This document shows positions 20,685-29,492 of a stretch of DNA of 64,000 bases, in pieces (position 1 is the stretch's first letter; the number at the start of each line of letters is the position of its first letter). The stretch is from Sphingomonas kyeonggiensis (GTDB taxonomy: Bacteria; Pseudomonadota; Alphaproteobacteria; Sphingomonadales; Sphingomonadaceae): NCBI RefSeq assembly GCF_014204495.1, contig NZ_JACHLN010000002.1:372001-436000 (forward strand), written 5' to 3'. The notes below the pieces were generated by a model. That model saw only the letters and a program-made list of their open reading frames with translations, did not search any database and had not been told where the DNA came from. Both the position numbers and the translations under genes were made by a program.

Positions 20685-21863
20685 ATGCATATCCATGGTC
20701 TGATTGAAGACAGCGCGACTCTCGCCAACCTCTGCGCCCGCCTCGCCAACAAGCCCTACGTGTGTGTGGACACCGAGTTCATGCGCGAAAACAGCTATTG
20801 GCCCGAACTCTGCCTGATCCAGATCGCCGACGACGAAGAAGCCGCGGCGATCGATCCCATGGCACCGGGAATCGATCTCACCCCCCTGCTCGACCTGATG
20901 GTCGACAATGAGGAGGTGCTGAAGGTCTTCCATGCCGGCGGCCAGGACATCGAGATCGTCTACAACCTCACCGGCAAGACGCCGCACCCGCTGTTCGACA
21001 CCCAGGTTGCCGCGATGGCGCTCGGGCTCGGCGAGCAGATCGGCTATTCCAACCTGGTCGACACCTATCTGGGCTTCACGATCGACAAGGGCGCCCGCTT
21101 CACCGACTGGAGCCGCCGCCCGCTCGACAAGCGCCAGATCGACTACGCCATCGCCGACGTGACCCATCTCTCCAAGATCTTCCCCAAGATGCTGGAGAAG
21201 CTGAAGAAAACCGGTCGCGGCGCCTGGCTGGACCAGGAGATGGAGCGGCTCGCCGACCCCGAGAACTATCATAACGACCCGGACGAGGCGTGGCAGCGCG
21301 TGCGCGTCTCCAGCCGCAAGCCCGAGGTGCTGGGCCGCCTGAAGGCACTCGCCCGCTGGCGCGAGCTCGAGGCGCAGGGCAAGGACCTGCCGCGCGGCCG
21401 CATCGTCAAGGACGAGACGCTGGCCGACCTCGCCGGCAACCCGCCGCGCAAGCAGAGCGACCTGGGCAAGGTACGCGGGCTTTCGGCTGCCTGGGCGGGC
21501 AACGACATCGGCGGGCGGCTGATGGCGGCGCTCGACGGTTCCGAGCCGATGTCGACCGCCGAGATGCCGCCGCGCGATGATCGCAAGCCCTCGCTCGGCA
21601 AGGACGGCGCGCTGGTCGCGGACCTGCTCAAGCTGCTGCTCAAGATCCGTGCCAAGGAGATCAACGTGGCGCCGCGCCTGCTCGCGCGCTCGGACGATCT
21701 CGAGTCGCTGGCGGCCGGGGTACGCGACGGTCTCGCGATCCTGGAGGGCTGGCGCTACGAGCAGTTCGGCCGCGACGCGCTCAACCTGGTCGAGGGTCAG
21801 CTGGGGTTCACCGTCAAGAATGGTAAGCTCAAGATGACCCGTACCGAGGAACCTGCTGCATGA
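20685..21863 (+). CDS. rnd: Ribonuclease D
   Basis: 3'-5' exoribonuclease for tRNA and stable RNA maturation, 392 residues from the ATG at 20685. DEDDy exonuclease motifs are D29/E31 in VDTEFMREN, the HAGGQDIEIVYNL segment, and YAIADVTHL. HRDC domains follow in the C-terminal half (about 215-290 and 310-375). The frame is open 21 codons upstream, but the family start is near MHIHGLIED. The stop overlaps the next gene in an ATGA. Confidence 0.95.
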   Translation: MHIHGLIEDSATLANLCARLANKPYVCVDTEFMRENSYWPELCLIQIADDEEAAAIDPMAPGIDLTPLLDLMVDNEEVLKVFHAGGQDIEIVYNLTGKTPHPLFDTQVAAMALGLGEQIGYSNLVDTYLGFTIDKGARFTDWSRRPLDKRQIDYAIADVTHLSKIFPKMLEKLKKTGRGAWLDQEMERLADPENYHNDPDEAWQRVRVSSRKPEVLGRLKALARWRELEAQGKDLPRGRIVKDETLADLAGNPPRKQSDLGKVRGLSAAWAGNDIGGRLMAALDGSEPMSTAEMPPRDDRKPSLGKDGALVADLLKLLLKIRAKEINVAPRLLARSDDLESLAAGVRDGLAILEGWRYEQFGRDALNLVEGQLGFTVKNGKLKMTRTEEPAA

Positions 21864-22150
21864 TTCGCCTCGTCCTGCCTGCCGCTGTTGCCCTGGTGAT
21901 GACCGGTGCCTGCACCCCGAAGACGCCGCCCGAGGCGATCCCGGGCGTGGAGTGCAATGCGTCGAAGCTGGGCGACCTGGTCGGCAAGACGCGCAGCCCC
22001 GAAGTCGAGGCCGAGGCGCGCAAGCTGTCGGGCGCGAAGACGGTGCGCTGGCTGACGCCGGAATCGATGATGACGATGGATTTCCGGCCCGACCGGCTGA
22101 ACCTGCATCTCGGCACCGACGGCAAGATCGGCTCGGCCCGCTGCGGGTAA
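21860..22150 (+). CDS. Small lipoprotein, I78 peptidase-inhibitor-like
   Basis: 96 residues. Lipoprotein signal with lipobox TGAC (C18). The core has the fold signature of the Elastase inhibitor/I78 family (C-N-A-S-K-L-G-D-L-V-G, then TVRWLTPESMMTMDFRPDRLN, then a terminal GKIGSARCG). Translation is coupled to rnd by a 4-base overlap. It may protect the envelope against proteases. A paralogue follows at 22238. Confidence 0.75.
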   Translation: MIRLVLPAAVALVMTGACTPKTPPEAIPGVECNASKLGDLVGKTRSPEVEAEARKLSGAKTVRWLTPESMMTMDFRPDRLNLHLGTDGKIGSARCG

Positions 22151-22237
22151 GCACCGGGTTAAGCACCTCGCGCCCTCCCCTTCGTTACGCATCCGGGCTA
22201 TAAGCCGCGGTGCCGGGGGGCGACCGAGGAGAGAGAC

Positions 22238-22525
22238 ATGCGCGCCATCGGAACGATCGCGACTGCCCTGCTGGTTGCCGGCTGCATGAACGACGGCAGG
22301 CCCACGCCGATGCCGGGACCGCGCATCTGCAATGCCGGTGCGGTGCAGCGCTTTATCGGCGCGCCGATGTCGCCGCAGCTCCAGCCACGGCTGCGGGCAC
22401 GCAGCGGTGCCTCGAGCGTCCGCGTGGTGCGTCCAGGCGAGGCCGTGACGATGGACTTCCGCCGCGACCGGCTGACGGTGGACGTCAACCAGCGCGGGCG
22501 GATCAGCGGGCTGCGCTGCGTCTAG
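22238..22525 (+). CDS. Small lipoprotein, I78 peptidase-inhibitor-like (paralogue)
   Basis: 95 residues with its own strong ribosome site (GAGGAGAGAG). Lipobox VAGC (C16). It repeats the pattern of its neighbour: C-N-A-G-A-V-Q-R-F-I-G, then SVRVVRPGEAVTMDFRRDRL, then GRISGLRCV with a Cys next to the end. It is likely a tandem duplicate that diverged. Its stop lies 6 bases from the convergent serine hydrolase gene. Confidence 0.75.
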   Translation: MRAIGTIATALLVAGCMNDGRPTPMPGPRICNAGAVQRFIGAPMSPQLQPRLRARSGASSVRVVRPGEAVTMDFRRDRLTVDVNQRGRISGLRCV

Positions 22526-22531
22526 CGGCGC

Positions 22532-23620
22532 TCAGGCCCTGGGCGCGGCGCCGAACAGGTCGTCGGCGAACAGGTCGATCGCCTTTTGCGAGATGCCGGT
22601 GTTGTTGAGCAGGACGATGCTTTCCTGCGTGTCGTAGCGGTGCGCGAGCAGGCTGCGATAGCCGGCGGTGCGGCCGGTTTCCCATGCCGCTTCGACCGGT
22701 TTGCCGGCGATCGTCATCGTCCGCACGCGTCCGCCGAGTGAATAGTCCTGTTCGGTGACGCGCACCGTCCGCAGCGCCTTGAGCGAGGTGGGCGATACGA
22801 ATCCCTTGTCGAACACCGCATGCCCGACGCGGAGCAGGTCGCCCGCATTGCTGAAATAGCCGCCCGAGGCCGCCATCACCGGCGTGCGCGGATTGGGCCA
22901 TTCGACCACCGGGTCGACGGTGCGATAGGACAGCGCCGAGCCGGTCTGGTTCTCGGTACCGATCGCAGCGGTGGTGTGCGCGAGGCCCAGCGGATCGAGC
23001 GTGATCTCGCGCATCGCCTGCTGGAAGGGCTTGCCGGTCACCGCCTCGACGATCGCGACGACGATGAACCAGTTGGTCAGCAGGTAATCGAACTTGGCTC
23101 CAGGCTCGAAGATCAGGTCGCCCGAGCAGAAGCGGCGGACTGATTCCGCGGTGCCGATGTCACGGGTGACCAGGTCGGGTTCCAGCTTGAGCTCGGGCAT
23201 GAAGCCGTTGGGGATGCCGCTGGTGTTCGACAGCAGATGCGCGAGCTGGACCTTGCCCCCGGTGTCAGGGCGGTAGCCGGGCAACAGCGTCGCGATCGGC
23301 GCGTCGAGCGCGAGCTTGCCGGCCTCGGCGAGCTTGAGGATCGTCACCGTGGTGAGGAACTTCGAGATCGAGGCGATGCCGTAGACCGTGTCGGTGGTGA
23401 CCGGTGCCTTGGTGGCGATGTTCGCCAGCCCGAAATTGCGGACATAGACTTGCTTGCCGGCCTTGGCGCGGAGGATCGTGCCGGCAAAGCCATTGGCCTT
23501 CACGAAGGCGTCGATCTTCGCATCGTCCGGATGGCCCTTGGCCCAGGCCGGCAGCGGTGCCAGCGCGGTCATTCCCATGGCCGCGCCACCCTGCAGCAGC
23601 GCGCGTCTATCGATCAGCAT
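22532..23620 (-). CDS. Secreted serine hydrolase, beta-lactamase fold, Tat-type signal
   Basis: 362 residues. The leader (IDRRALLQGGAAMGMTALAP) has the twin arginine of Tat export. The nucleophile is S84 in S-I-S-K87. The second motif is near YLLTN and a C-terminal segment (ETGRTAGYRSLLAH) takes the place of HSGG. The substrate is unknown; esterase or peptidase are both possible. It resembles the hydrolase at 62783 in having a Tat leader and SISK. Confidence 0.83.
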   Translation of the reverse strand: MLIDRRALLQGGAAMGMTALAPLPAWAKGHPDDAKIDAFVKANGFAGTILRAKAGKQVYVRNFGLANIATKAPVTTDTVYGIASISKFLTTVTILKLAEAGKLALDAPIATLLPGYRPDTGGKVQLAHLLSNTSGIPNGFMPELKLEPDLVTRDIGTAESVRRFCSGDLIFEPGAKFDYLLTNWFIVVAIVEAVTGKPFQQAMREITLDPLGLAHTTAAIGTENQTGSALSYRTVDPVVEWPNPRTPVMAASGGYFSNAGDLLRVGHAVFDKGFVSPTSLKALRTVRVTEQDYSLGGRVRTMTIAGKPVEAAWETGRTAGYRSLLAHRYDTQESIVLLNNTGISQKAIDLFADDLFGAAPRA

Positions 23621-23687
23621 CCGATCATCCCTCCCTACGCCTTTACCTGGGCGAATTCATTGCGGGGGCGACATGAACGCCATGTTA

Positions 23688-25187
23688 CTAGACCTCGAGG
23701 ATCGGCTCCTTGCCGAAGGCAGCGGCCAACGCCTTGTGGCGCTTCTCGACCGCTTCACCGTAAAGCGCCTCGTCCTCGGGATCCAGGCAGAGCGCCAGCG
23801 TCTCCTCGTCGATGTGCAGTTCCGAGCGCTTGATCGGCGCGGCGACGCCGCCCGACAGGCGCTGGCCGAGGCGGATCGCCAGGCCCCAGAGCTTGGCGCG
23901 CCACAGCGTGTCGTCATCGGCGAGCTGGGGCAGCGGTGCCGGCGTGTCGAGCCCGCCGCCGAGCGCGGTGTAGAGCGCCTGGCCGAGCGCGGCGCGGCCC
24001 ATCGAGTCGATCGCCACCCAATTGCCGTGCAGCGCGGCATCAAGGCCGCGTTCGGCGCGGAATTCGGGGTTGGCGTGCCAGCCGACATCGACGAGCTGGC
24101 AGGCGGCATGGCGCAGCCGGGCCATCTCGGGCGGCTCTCCGGCGAAGAGCGGGGCGATCCACTGGTCGAGCAGGTCGCCATGCTCGGGGAAACGGCCGAG
24201 CCGTTCGCCTTCGTCGCGGGTAGCGGCGATCAGCGGGTCCTGCTGGCGCAACTCGGGCGACAGGCGCTGGTAGAGCAGCCCCTCGCGCAGACCATAGGCT
24301 GAGACGATGGTCCCCTTGCTGCCAAGCTGCTTGAGCACCTGGGACAGGAGCAGAGCGGCGTCCTCCAGCGAGCCGGCGCGGGCGCTGGAGAGATTCGGAA
24401 TTGCCTTGAGGTCCGCCTTGGGCATGGCCGCAATCGAGCTCGCAAGCTCGCCAATTCGCGCCACGGCCATCGGGTATTGGTGCGCGATCGGCAGCGGATA
24501 ATGCTTAAGATGCATGTCGAGCCGGGCCAGGCTGCGCCACGAGCCGCCGACCAGATAGAAGGGCAGCCCCTTCCCCCGCCCCTTCCACCCGGCATCGCCG
24601 AGCAGCTTCGCGACCTTGCGCTCCAGCGCGGCCTTGCCCTCCGCGCGGATCGCCCCGAGGCGCAGGACGCCGAGCGGGAAGGACACGCGATCGGTAACCG
24701 TGCCGGCAACGACCCGGACCAGCTCGAGCGAGCCGCCACCGAGATCGCCGACGATGCCGTCCGCCTCGGGAATGCCCGAGAGCACGCCGAGGCCGGCGGC
24801 CATCGCCTCTTCCTCGCCCGACAGCGTCTCGACCTCGAGCCCGAGGTTGCGCGCCGTCTCGATCAGCTCGCGTCCGTTGGAAGCATCGCGGACGGCGGCG
24901 GTGGCGACGGTGCGAAGCTCGCCGACCTGCATCTCGCGGGCGAGCGCCGAGAAGCGCGACAACGCGCCGCGGGCGGCCGCCATGCTGGCGGGCTCGATCG
25001 CCCCGGTCTCGGCCAGGCCGCGGCCGAGGCCGGCCATCACCTTCTCGTTGAACAGCGTCGCCGGCAGGCGCGCGGAGCCCTGATAGACCACGAGGCGCAC
25101 CGAGTTGGAGCCGATATCGATGATCGCGGTACGATCGTCGACAACGGATGGCTTCGTGCGCGCCTTGCGGAACGGCAATGTCGTCAT
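23688..25187 (-). CDS. ppx: Exopolyphosphatase / pppGpp phosphohydrolase
   Basis: 499 residues. Ppx/GppA phosphatase with the ASKHA start AIIDIGSNSVRLVVYQG, GEEEAMAAGLG (catalytic Glu region) and VGDLGGGSLELV. A C-terminal HD-like extension follows. It hydrolyses inorganic polyphosphate from the end and may also act on pppGpp. The ATG overlaps the ppk1 stop by 4 bases, so synthesis and breakdown enzymes are made from one message. Confidence 0.95.
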   Translation of the reverse strand: MTTLPFRKARTKPSVVDDRTAIIDIGSNSVRLVVYQGSARLPATLFNEKVMAGLGRGLAETGAIEPASMAAARGALSRFSALAREMQVGELRTVATAAVRDASNGRELIETARNLGLEVETLSGEEEAMAAGLGVLSGIPEADGIVGDLGGGSLELVRVVAGTVTDRVSFPLGVLRLGAIRAEGKAALERKVAKLLGDAGWKGRGKGLPFYLVGGSWRSLARLDMHLKHYPLPIAHQYPMAVARIGELASSIAAMPKADLKAIPNLSSARAGSLEDAALLLSQVLKQLGSKGTIVSAYGLREGLLYQRLSPELRQQDPLIAATRDEGERLGRFPEHGDLLDQWIAPLFAGEPPEMARLRHAACQLVDVGWHANPEFRAERGLDAALHGNWVAIDSMGRAALGQALYTALGGGLDTPAPLPQLADDDTLWRAKLWGLAIRLGQRLSGGVAAPIKRSELHIDEETLALCLDPEDEALYGEAVEKRHKALAAAFGKEPILEV

Positions 25188-27325
25188 GCCTTGGCCCTGG
25201 TCCTCGCCTTGCGCTTCAGCTGGAGCTTGGGAACTGGCTTGCGCGCGTCGAGCGCGGCGCCGCGGCCCGAAAGCGATGGGTTGGTCATGAAATAGCGGTG
25301 CAGGTTGAAGCTCGCATCCTCGCCGGGGGCGATGCGGGTATAGTGCCCGTCGCTGCGGAGCACCCAGCTCTGCTCATTGTCCAGCAGGTTCGCCACCATC
25401 ACCTGATCGAGCACCTGATCGTGCACCGTCTTGTTGAGGATCGGGAGCATGAATTCCACCCGGCGATCGAAGTTGCGCTGCATCCAGTCGGCCGAGGAGA
25501 TGTAGACCTTGGCGCCGTCATTGGGCAGGGCCTTGCCGTTGCCGAACGCCCAGATGCGGCTGTGCTCGAGGAAGCGGCCGACGATCGACTTGACCTTGAT
25601 GTTCTCGGACATGCCGGGAACGCCGGGGCGCAGGCAGCAGATGCCGCGGATCACCAGCTCGATCTCCACTCCGGCATTGCTCGCCTCGTAGAGCTTCTCG
25701 ATCACCGCGGGATCGACCAGCGAGTTCATCTTGGCCCAGAGCTGGCCCGGCCGGCCGGCGCGGGCATGGGCGATCTCGTCATCGATCAGCCCGACCAGCC
25801 GGTTGCGCAGGTCGCGCGGGGAGATGCCGATCAGCTCCAGCCCGTGCGGCTCCACATAGCCGGTGACATAGTTGAAGATCTGCGCGGCATCGCGGCCCAC
25901 CCGCGGATCGGCGGTGAAGAAGCTGATGTCGGTGTAGATGCGGGCCGTGATCGGGTGGTAGTTGCCGGTGCCGAAGTGGCAATAGGTGCGATAGCCATTG
26001 CCCTCGCGGCGCACGACCATCGAGACCTTGGCATGGGTCTTCCAGTCGATGAAGCCATAGACGACCTGGACGCCCGCCCGCTCCAGCGCCGTCGCCCAAT
26101 AGAGGTTCTGCTCCTCGTCGAAGCGGGCCTTGAGCTCGACCACCGCGGTGACCGACTTGCCGGCCTCGGCCGCGGCGATCAGCGCGTTGATGACGGCGGG
26201 CTGCTTGCCGGCGCGGTAGAGCGTCTGCTTGATCGCCACCACGTCGGGATCCGACGCCGCCTGCTGCAGGAACGAGATGACGACGTCGAAGCTCTCATAG
26301 GGGTGGTGGACGACGATGTCCTTGGCCTTGATCGCCGCGAAGCAGTCGCCGCCATATTCGCGGATCCGCTCGGGGAAGCGCGGCGTATAGGGAGTGAACT
26401 TCAGGTCGGGCCGGTCCTCGTCGACCAGCATCGCCAGGTCGCCGATGCCGAGGAAGCCACCGGTCTCGGTGAGCAGCGCTTCGCTGCCGCCAAGTTCCTC
26501 CTTGAGCACCGCCTCCAGCTCGGGCGAGATGCTCTCCTCCATCTCGAGACGGATCACCCGGCCGCGGCGGCGGCGCTTGATCGCCGAGCGGAAGGTCAGG
26601 ACCAGGTCCTCGGCCTCTTCCTCGATCTCGATGTCGCTGTCGCGCAGCACGCGGAAGGCGGCGGCGCCGAGCGAGGTGTAGCCCGGGAAGAGCAGGTGCG
26701 AGAAATGCTTGAGCACAGCCTCGACCGCGACATAGCGCGCCGGGTTGCCGGGAAGCCGGACGAAGCGCTTGATCGCGGTGGGCAGCAGGACCAGCTCGCG
26801 CACCGGCTCGCGATCCGACTTGCGGACGAGATCGAAGATCACGCTCGATCCCTGGTTCGGGATGAACGGGAACGGGTGGGCCGGGTCGAGCGCCTGGGGC
26901 GTCAGGATCGGGAAGATCTGGTCGCGGAAATGGGTTTCCAGCCAGGCCTCGGTCTCGCCTTCGATCGCATTGGCATCGAGGACATGGATATCGGTCTCGA
27001 GCAGATCGGCGCGGATGCTCGTCCACACCGCCTGCTGGTTGTCGGCCAGCGCCTCGGCCTCGGCCGAGATGGCATCGAGCTGCTGGCCGGGCGTCAGGCC
27101 GTCGACCGAGCGGGTCTCCACCTTCTGCAGCTGCTGGCCCATCAGGCCGGCGACGCGGACCATGAAGAATTCGTCGAAGTTCGAGCCGGAGATCGACAGG
27201 AAGCGCAGCCGCTCGAGCAGCGGATGGGCGGGGTTGGTCGCTTCTTCCATCACCCGGCGGTTGAAGGCCAGCCAGCTCAGCTCGCGATTGAAGTAACGTA
27301 CGGAAGTGTCCGGCAATTCGGTCAT
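25184..27325 (-). CDS. ppk1: Polyphosphate kinase 1
   Basis: 713 residues from the ATG at 27325 (MTELPDTSVRYFNRELSWLAF). It makes polyphosphate from ATP. Of the two conserved histidines, H431 in DWKTHAKV corresponds to the phosphorylated residue of the E. coli enzyme, and H450 in YCHFGTGNYH lies 19 residues on, the same spacing as in E. coli. Phospholipase-D-like domains form the C-terminal half. Operon order is DUF2066-like, hdaA, ppk1, ppx. Confidence 0.97.
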   Translation of the reverse strand: MTELPDTSVRYFNRELSWLAFNRRVMEEATNPAHPLLERLRFLSISGSNFDEFFMVRVAGLMGQQLQKVETRSVDGLTPGQQLDAISAEAEALADNQQAVWTSIRADLLETDIHVLDANAIEGETEAWLETHFRDQIFPILTPQALDPAHPFPFIPNQGSSVIFDLVRKSDREPVRELVLLPTAIKRFVRLPGNPARYVAVEAVLKHFSHLLFPGYTSLGAAAFRVLRDSDIEIEEEAEDLVLTFRSAIKRRRRGRVIRLEMEESISPELEAVLKEELGGSEALLTETGGFLGIGDLAMLVDEDRPDLKFTPYTPRFPERIREYGGDCFAAIKAKDIVVHHPYESFDVVISFLQQAASDPDVVAIKQTLYRAGKQPAVINALIAAAEAGKSVTAVVELKARFDEEQNLYWATALERAGVQVVYGFIDWKTHAKVSMVVRREGNGYRTYCHFGTGNYHPITARIYTDISFFTADPRVGRDAAQIFNYVTGYVEPHGLELIGISPRDLRNRLVGLIDDEIAHARAGRPGQLWAKMNSLVDPAVIEKLYEASNAGVEIELVIRGICCLRPGVPGMSENIKVKSIVGRFLEHSRIWAFGNGKALPNDGAKVYISSADWMQRNFDRRVEFMLPILNKTVHDQVLDQVMVANLLDNEQSWVLRSDGHYTRIAPGEDASFNLHRYFMTNPSLSGRGAALDARKPVPKLQLKRKARTRAKA

Positions 27326-27371
27326 CGAAACCCCTTCATCGGCACGCTGTTTCGCTGCCTTGACCATGCCG

Positions 27372-27977
27372 TTAGTCGCCCTCCGTTGCGGTTATGAGAC
27401 CAGCTTCGATCAATGTGGCGCGCACGCTCGGGATCGACAAGCGCCGGCTTTCCTCCAGCTCCAGCGCATCGGCAACGCGCAGGATCGCGATATGGCTGCG
27501 CTCGATGCGCTTCGCGATCCAGGCGATCACGTCGGGCTTGGCGTGGAGCAGGTGCCGCTCGAAGGCGCGTTCGAGCAGCTGGGGGATGAGTTCGTCGTCC
27601 GGTGGGCCGATCTCGAGCAGCGGCGAGGCGGCGAGGCGCGACCTGAGATCGGGCAGCTTGACCGCCCATGCCGGCGGCGCGGCCTGGGCGATGATCAGCA
27701 GCGGGCGATGATCGGCCTGGGCCTGGTTCCAGGCGTGGAACACTTCCGCTTCCTTGCCGAGATCGGCATCGTCGAAGATGCGCGCGCCCGTCTTCGCCGC
27801 GAAGATGCGCGCGAGCAGGCTGCGGCCGGACTTGCGCGGCCCCACGAGCAGCGCCGACATGACGGGCCAGGTGCCCCAATGTTCGAGCTGATGGACCGCG
27901 CGGGCGTTGGAGTCGCTGACCAGGAATTCCGTCTCGCGCGCCTCCGGCAGTCCAAGCGGCAGGCGAAGCTGCGTCAT
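27372..27977 (-). CDS. hdaA: DnaA-related regulator HdaA (Hda type) with altered P-loop
   Basis: 201 residues. It begins with a clamp-binding motif (QLRLPLGL), as in Hda, which works with the replication clamp to inactivate DnaA-ATP. The AAA+ core resembles DnaA, but the P-loop reads GPRKSGRSLL with Arg where Walker A needs Lys. The Walker B region (LLIIAQAAP) also lacks the usual acidic pair. It may therefore not hydrolyse ATP in the normal way. Its start overlaps the stop of the upstream gene (ATGA), and it precedes ppk1 by about 50 bases. Confidence 0.85.
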   Translation of the reverse strand: MTQLRLPLGLPEARETEFLVSDSNARAVHQLEHWGTWPVMSALLVGPRKSGRSLLARIFAAKTGARIFDDADLGKEAEVFHAWNQAQADHRPLLIIAQAAPPAWAVKLPDLRSRLAASPLLEIGPPDDELIPQLLERAFERHLLHAKPDVIAWIAKRIERSHIAILRVADALELEESRRLSIPSVRATLIEAGLITATEGD

Positions 27978-29269
27978 CCGCCGTTCGGAGCTGGTGTGCC
28001 GGTGCCGGTGGGGGCCGGTATCGGCTGTTGCCCTGCCCCGCCCCCGCTATTGCCCGGGCGGCGGATGCGGAGGACCCCTACCCCTTCCTGGACGCTCCAT
28101 CCGCGTGCCTCGAGCTGGGCGCGCAGCGAGGCGATCTGGCCGTCGAACGAGACGCGCATCACCGAGATTCCGCCCAGCGCAAGGCTGGAAGTGACCGCCG
28201 AGCGCACGCCCGGAATGCCGCGGAGCGCCGCCTCGCCGGCATTGACCGCGCCGACATTGGGCGTGTCGAACTGGATGTTCACACCGCTGGTGCTGGCGGT
28301 GTTGATCGCGCCGGCATCGGGCGTGGGCGTCGCGATGTCGGTCGCCTCGTCCTCGGGCTTCTCTTCCTCGGTCTTGGGCGCAGGCGGACGGGTCGAGAGC
28401 AGCCGGTCGGTATGGAGCAGGCCGAGCGCCAGCGCCTGCTGATAGGCCTTGTCGAGCCGCTGCACGCCCGCGTCCATCAGCGTGTCGAGCGAATCGCCAT
28501 TGTCGACGCGGAGCGCGAAGTCCGCGATCTTCTGGCGATCGGGACCATGGGTGGCGGAGAAGATGCCGATGATCGGCCCGCCCGGATATTCGCGGCGGAT
28601 CTGCACTTCGGCGATGAGCACGTCGGCGGCGCCATATTGGTCGAGCACCGAACGCCACCAGTTGCGGCCGCGGCGCAGCACCTGGCCGGCGTTGAGCAGC
28701 ATCGAATCGGGGCCGTTGCCCTGCACGCGGACATAGTCGACCGTGCTGCCGCCGCTCTTGAAGCGGTTCCATGCCTTGGCCCAGGCGGTCTCGCGCTCGA
28801 AGACGAGGCCCGATCCGCCCGAATATTCGAGCGGGACGATCAGCATCGGCGGCGATTGGTTCACCGCGACCGACACGCCGAGGATGCTGCCCGCCTTGTT
28901 GCGATCGAACAGCACGCTGAGGCGCGCGATATAGCGCGTCGGGCCGATCTGCTCCTTCTCGACGACGATGCCGGTTACCAGCGAATCGAGCGCCGAATCG
29001 GACATGCTGGAAGGCTTGCCGGTCAGCTTGCGCGACAGCATCTCCCAGCCCTTGCGCTGGGCGAGCCGCCAGCCGCCATAGCGCGCGGCATCGGCATCCT
29101 TGCCCTTGACGTCGACATCGACGCCCGAGACTTCGAAGCTGCCCGAGGCGTCGATCGGCACGGCGCTGCCGCCCGCGGCCTTTTCCCCTTCGGCGAGCAC
29201 GGCGCCGAGCCCCGCAAGCGCGAGCGCGGAGGCAATGCCGATGGTGAGGGATTTGCGGGCAAGGGTCAT
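27974..29269 (-). CDS. Secreted DUF2066-like protein
   Basis: 431 residues from the ATG at 29269; the frame runs 36 codons further up, through a repeat element, and is rejected there. A signal peptide covers 1-27. The middle has the DUF2066 style (GGWRLAQRKGWEMLSRKL, then YIARLSVLFDRNKAGSIL, later RGRNWWRSVLDQYGAADVLIAEVQI). The tail is a small domain ending in VLRIRRPGN and a Gly/Pro-rich stretch. Function unknown. Conserved next to hdaA and purM in sphingomonads as far as I recall. Confidence 0.72.
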   Translation of the reverse strand: MTLARKSLTIGIASALALAGLGAVLAEGEKAAGGSAVPIDASGSFEVSGVDVDVKGKDADAARYGGWRLAQRKGWEMLSRKLTGKPSSMSDSALDSLVTGIVVEKEQIGPTRYIARLSVLFDRNKAGSILGVSVAVNQSPPMLIVPLEYSGGSGLVFERETAWAKAWNRFKSGGSTVDYVRVQGNGPDSMLLNAGQVLRRGRNWWRSVLDQYGAADVLIAEVQIRREYPGGPIIGIFSATHGPDRQKIADFALRVDNGDSLDTLMDAGVQRLDKAYQQALALGLLHTDRLLSTRPPAPKTEEEKPEDEATDIATPTPDAGAINTASTSGVNIQFDTPNVGAVNAGEAALRGIPGVRSAVTSSLALGGISVMRVSFDGQIASLRAQLEARGWSVQEGVGVLRIRRPGNSGGGAGQQPIPAPTGTGTPAPNGG

Positions 29270-29343
29270 GCGACGGCCCTTTTGGCGAAGGGCGCGGGGA
29301 AATCCAAGCATGATGTGCAGAGCGCAGCGCAACACGCCTTTCC

Positions 29344-29426
29344 CGTCATCCCCGCGAAGGCGGGGATCCAGGGTCACAAAGGTCTGCGCTGCCTGGCTCT
29401 GGATCCCCGCCTTCGCGGGGATGACG
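29344..29426. repeat. Inverted-repeat element (REP/BIME-like), perfect 28-base arms
   Basis: Arms 29344-29371 and 29399-29426 are perfect reverse complements, starting CGTCATCCCCGCGAAGG. It lies between the divergent starts of the DUF2066-like gene and purM. Confidence 0.88.
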
Positions 29427-29492
29427 CTTATTGGGTGGCGGTTGCGGCACTGCCGGGGTGACGCGGGGCGAAGTTGGCGCTAAGCGCGCGCC

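Noticed and set aside
25148-27397. Open frame of 749 codons opposite ppk1
   Set aside because: Complementary shadow of ppk1 and the ppx start; composition is of the His/Asp/Arg/Leu type with no motif.
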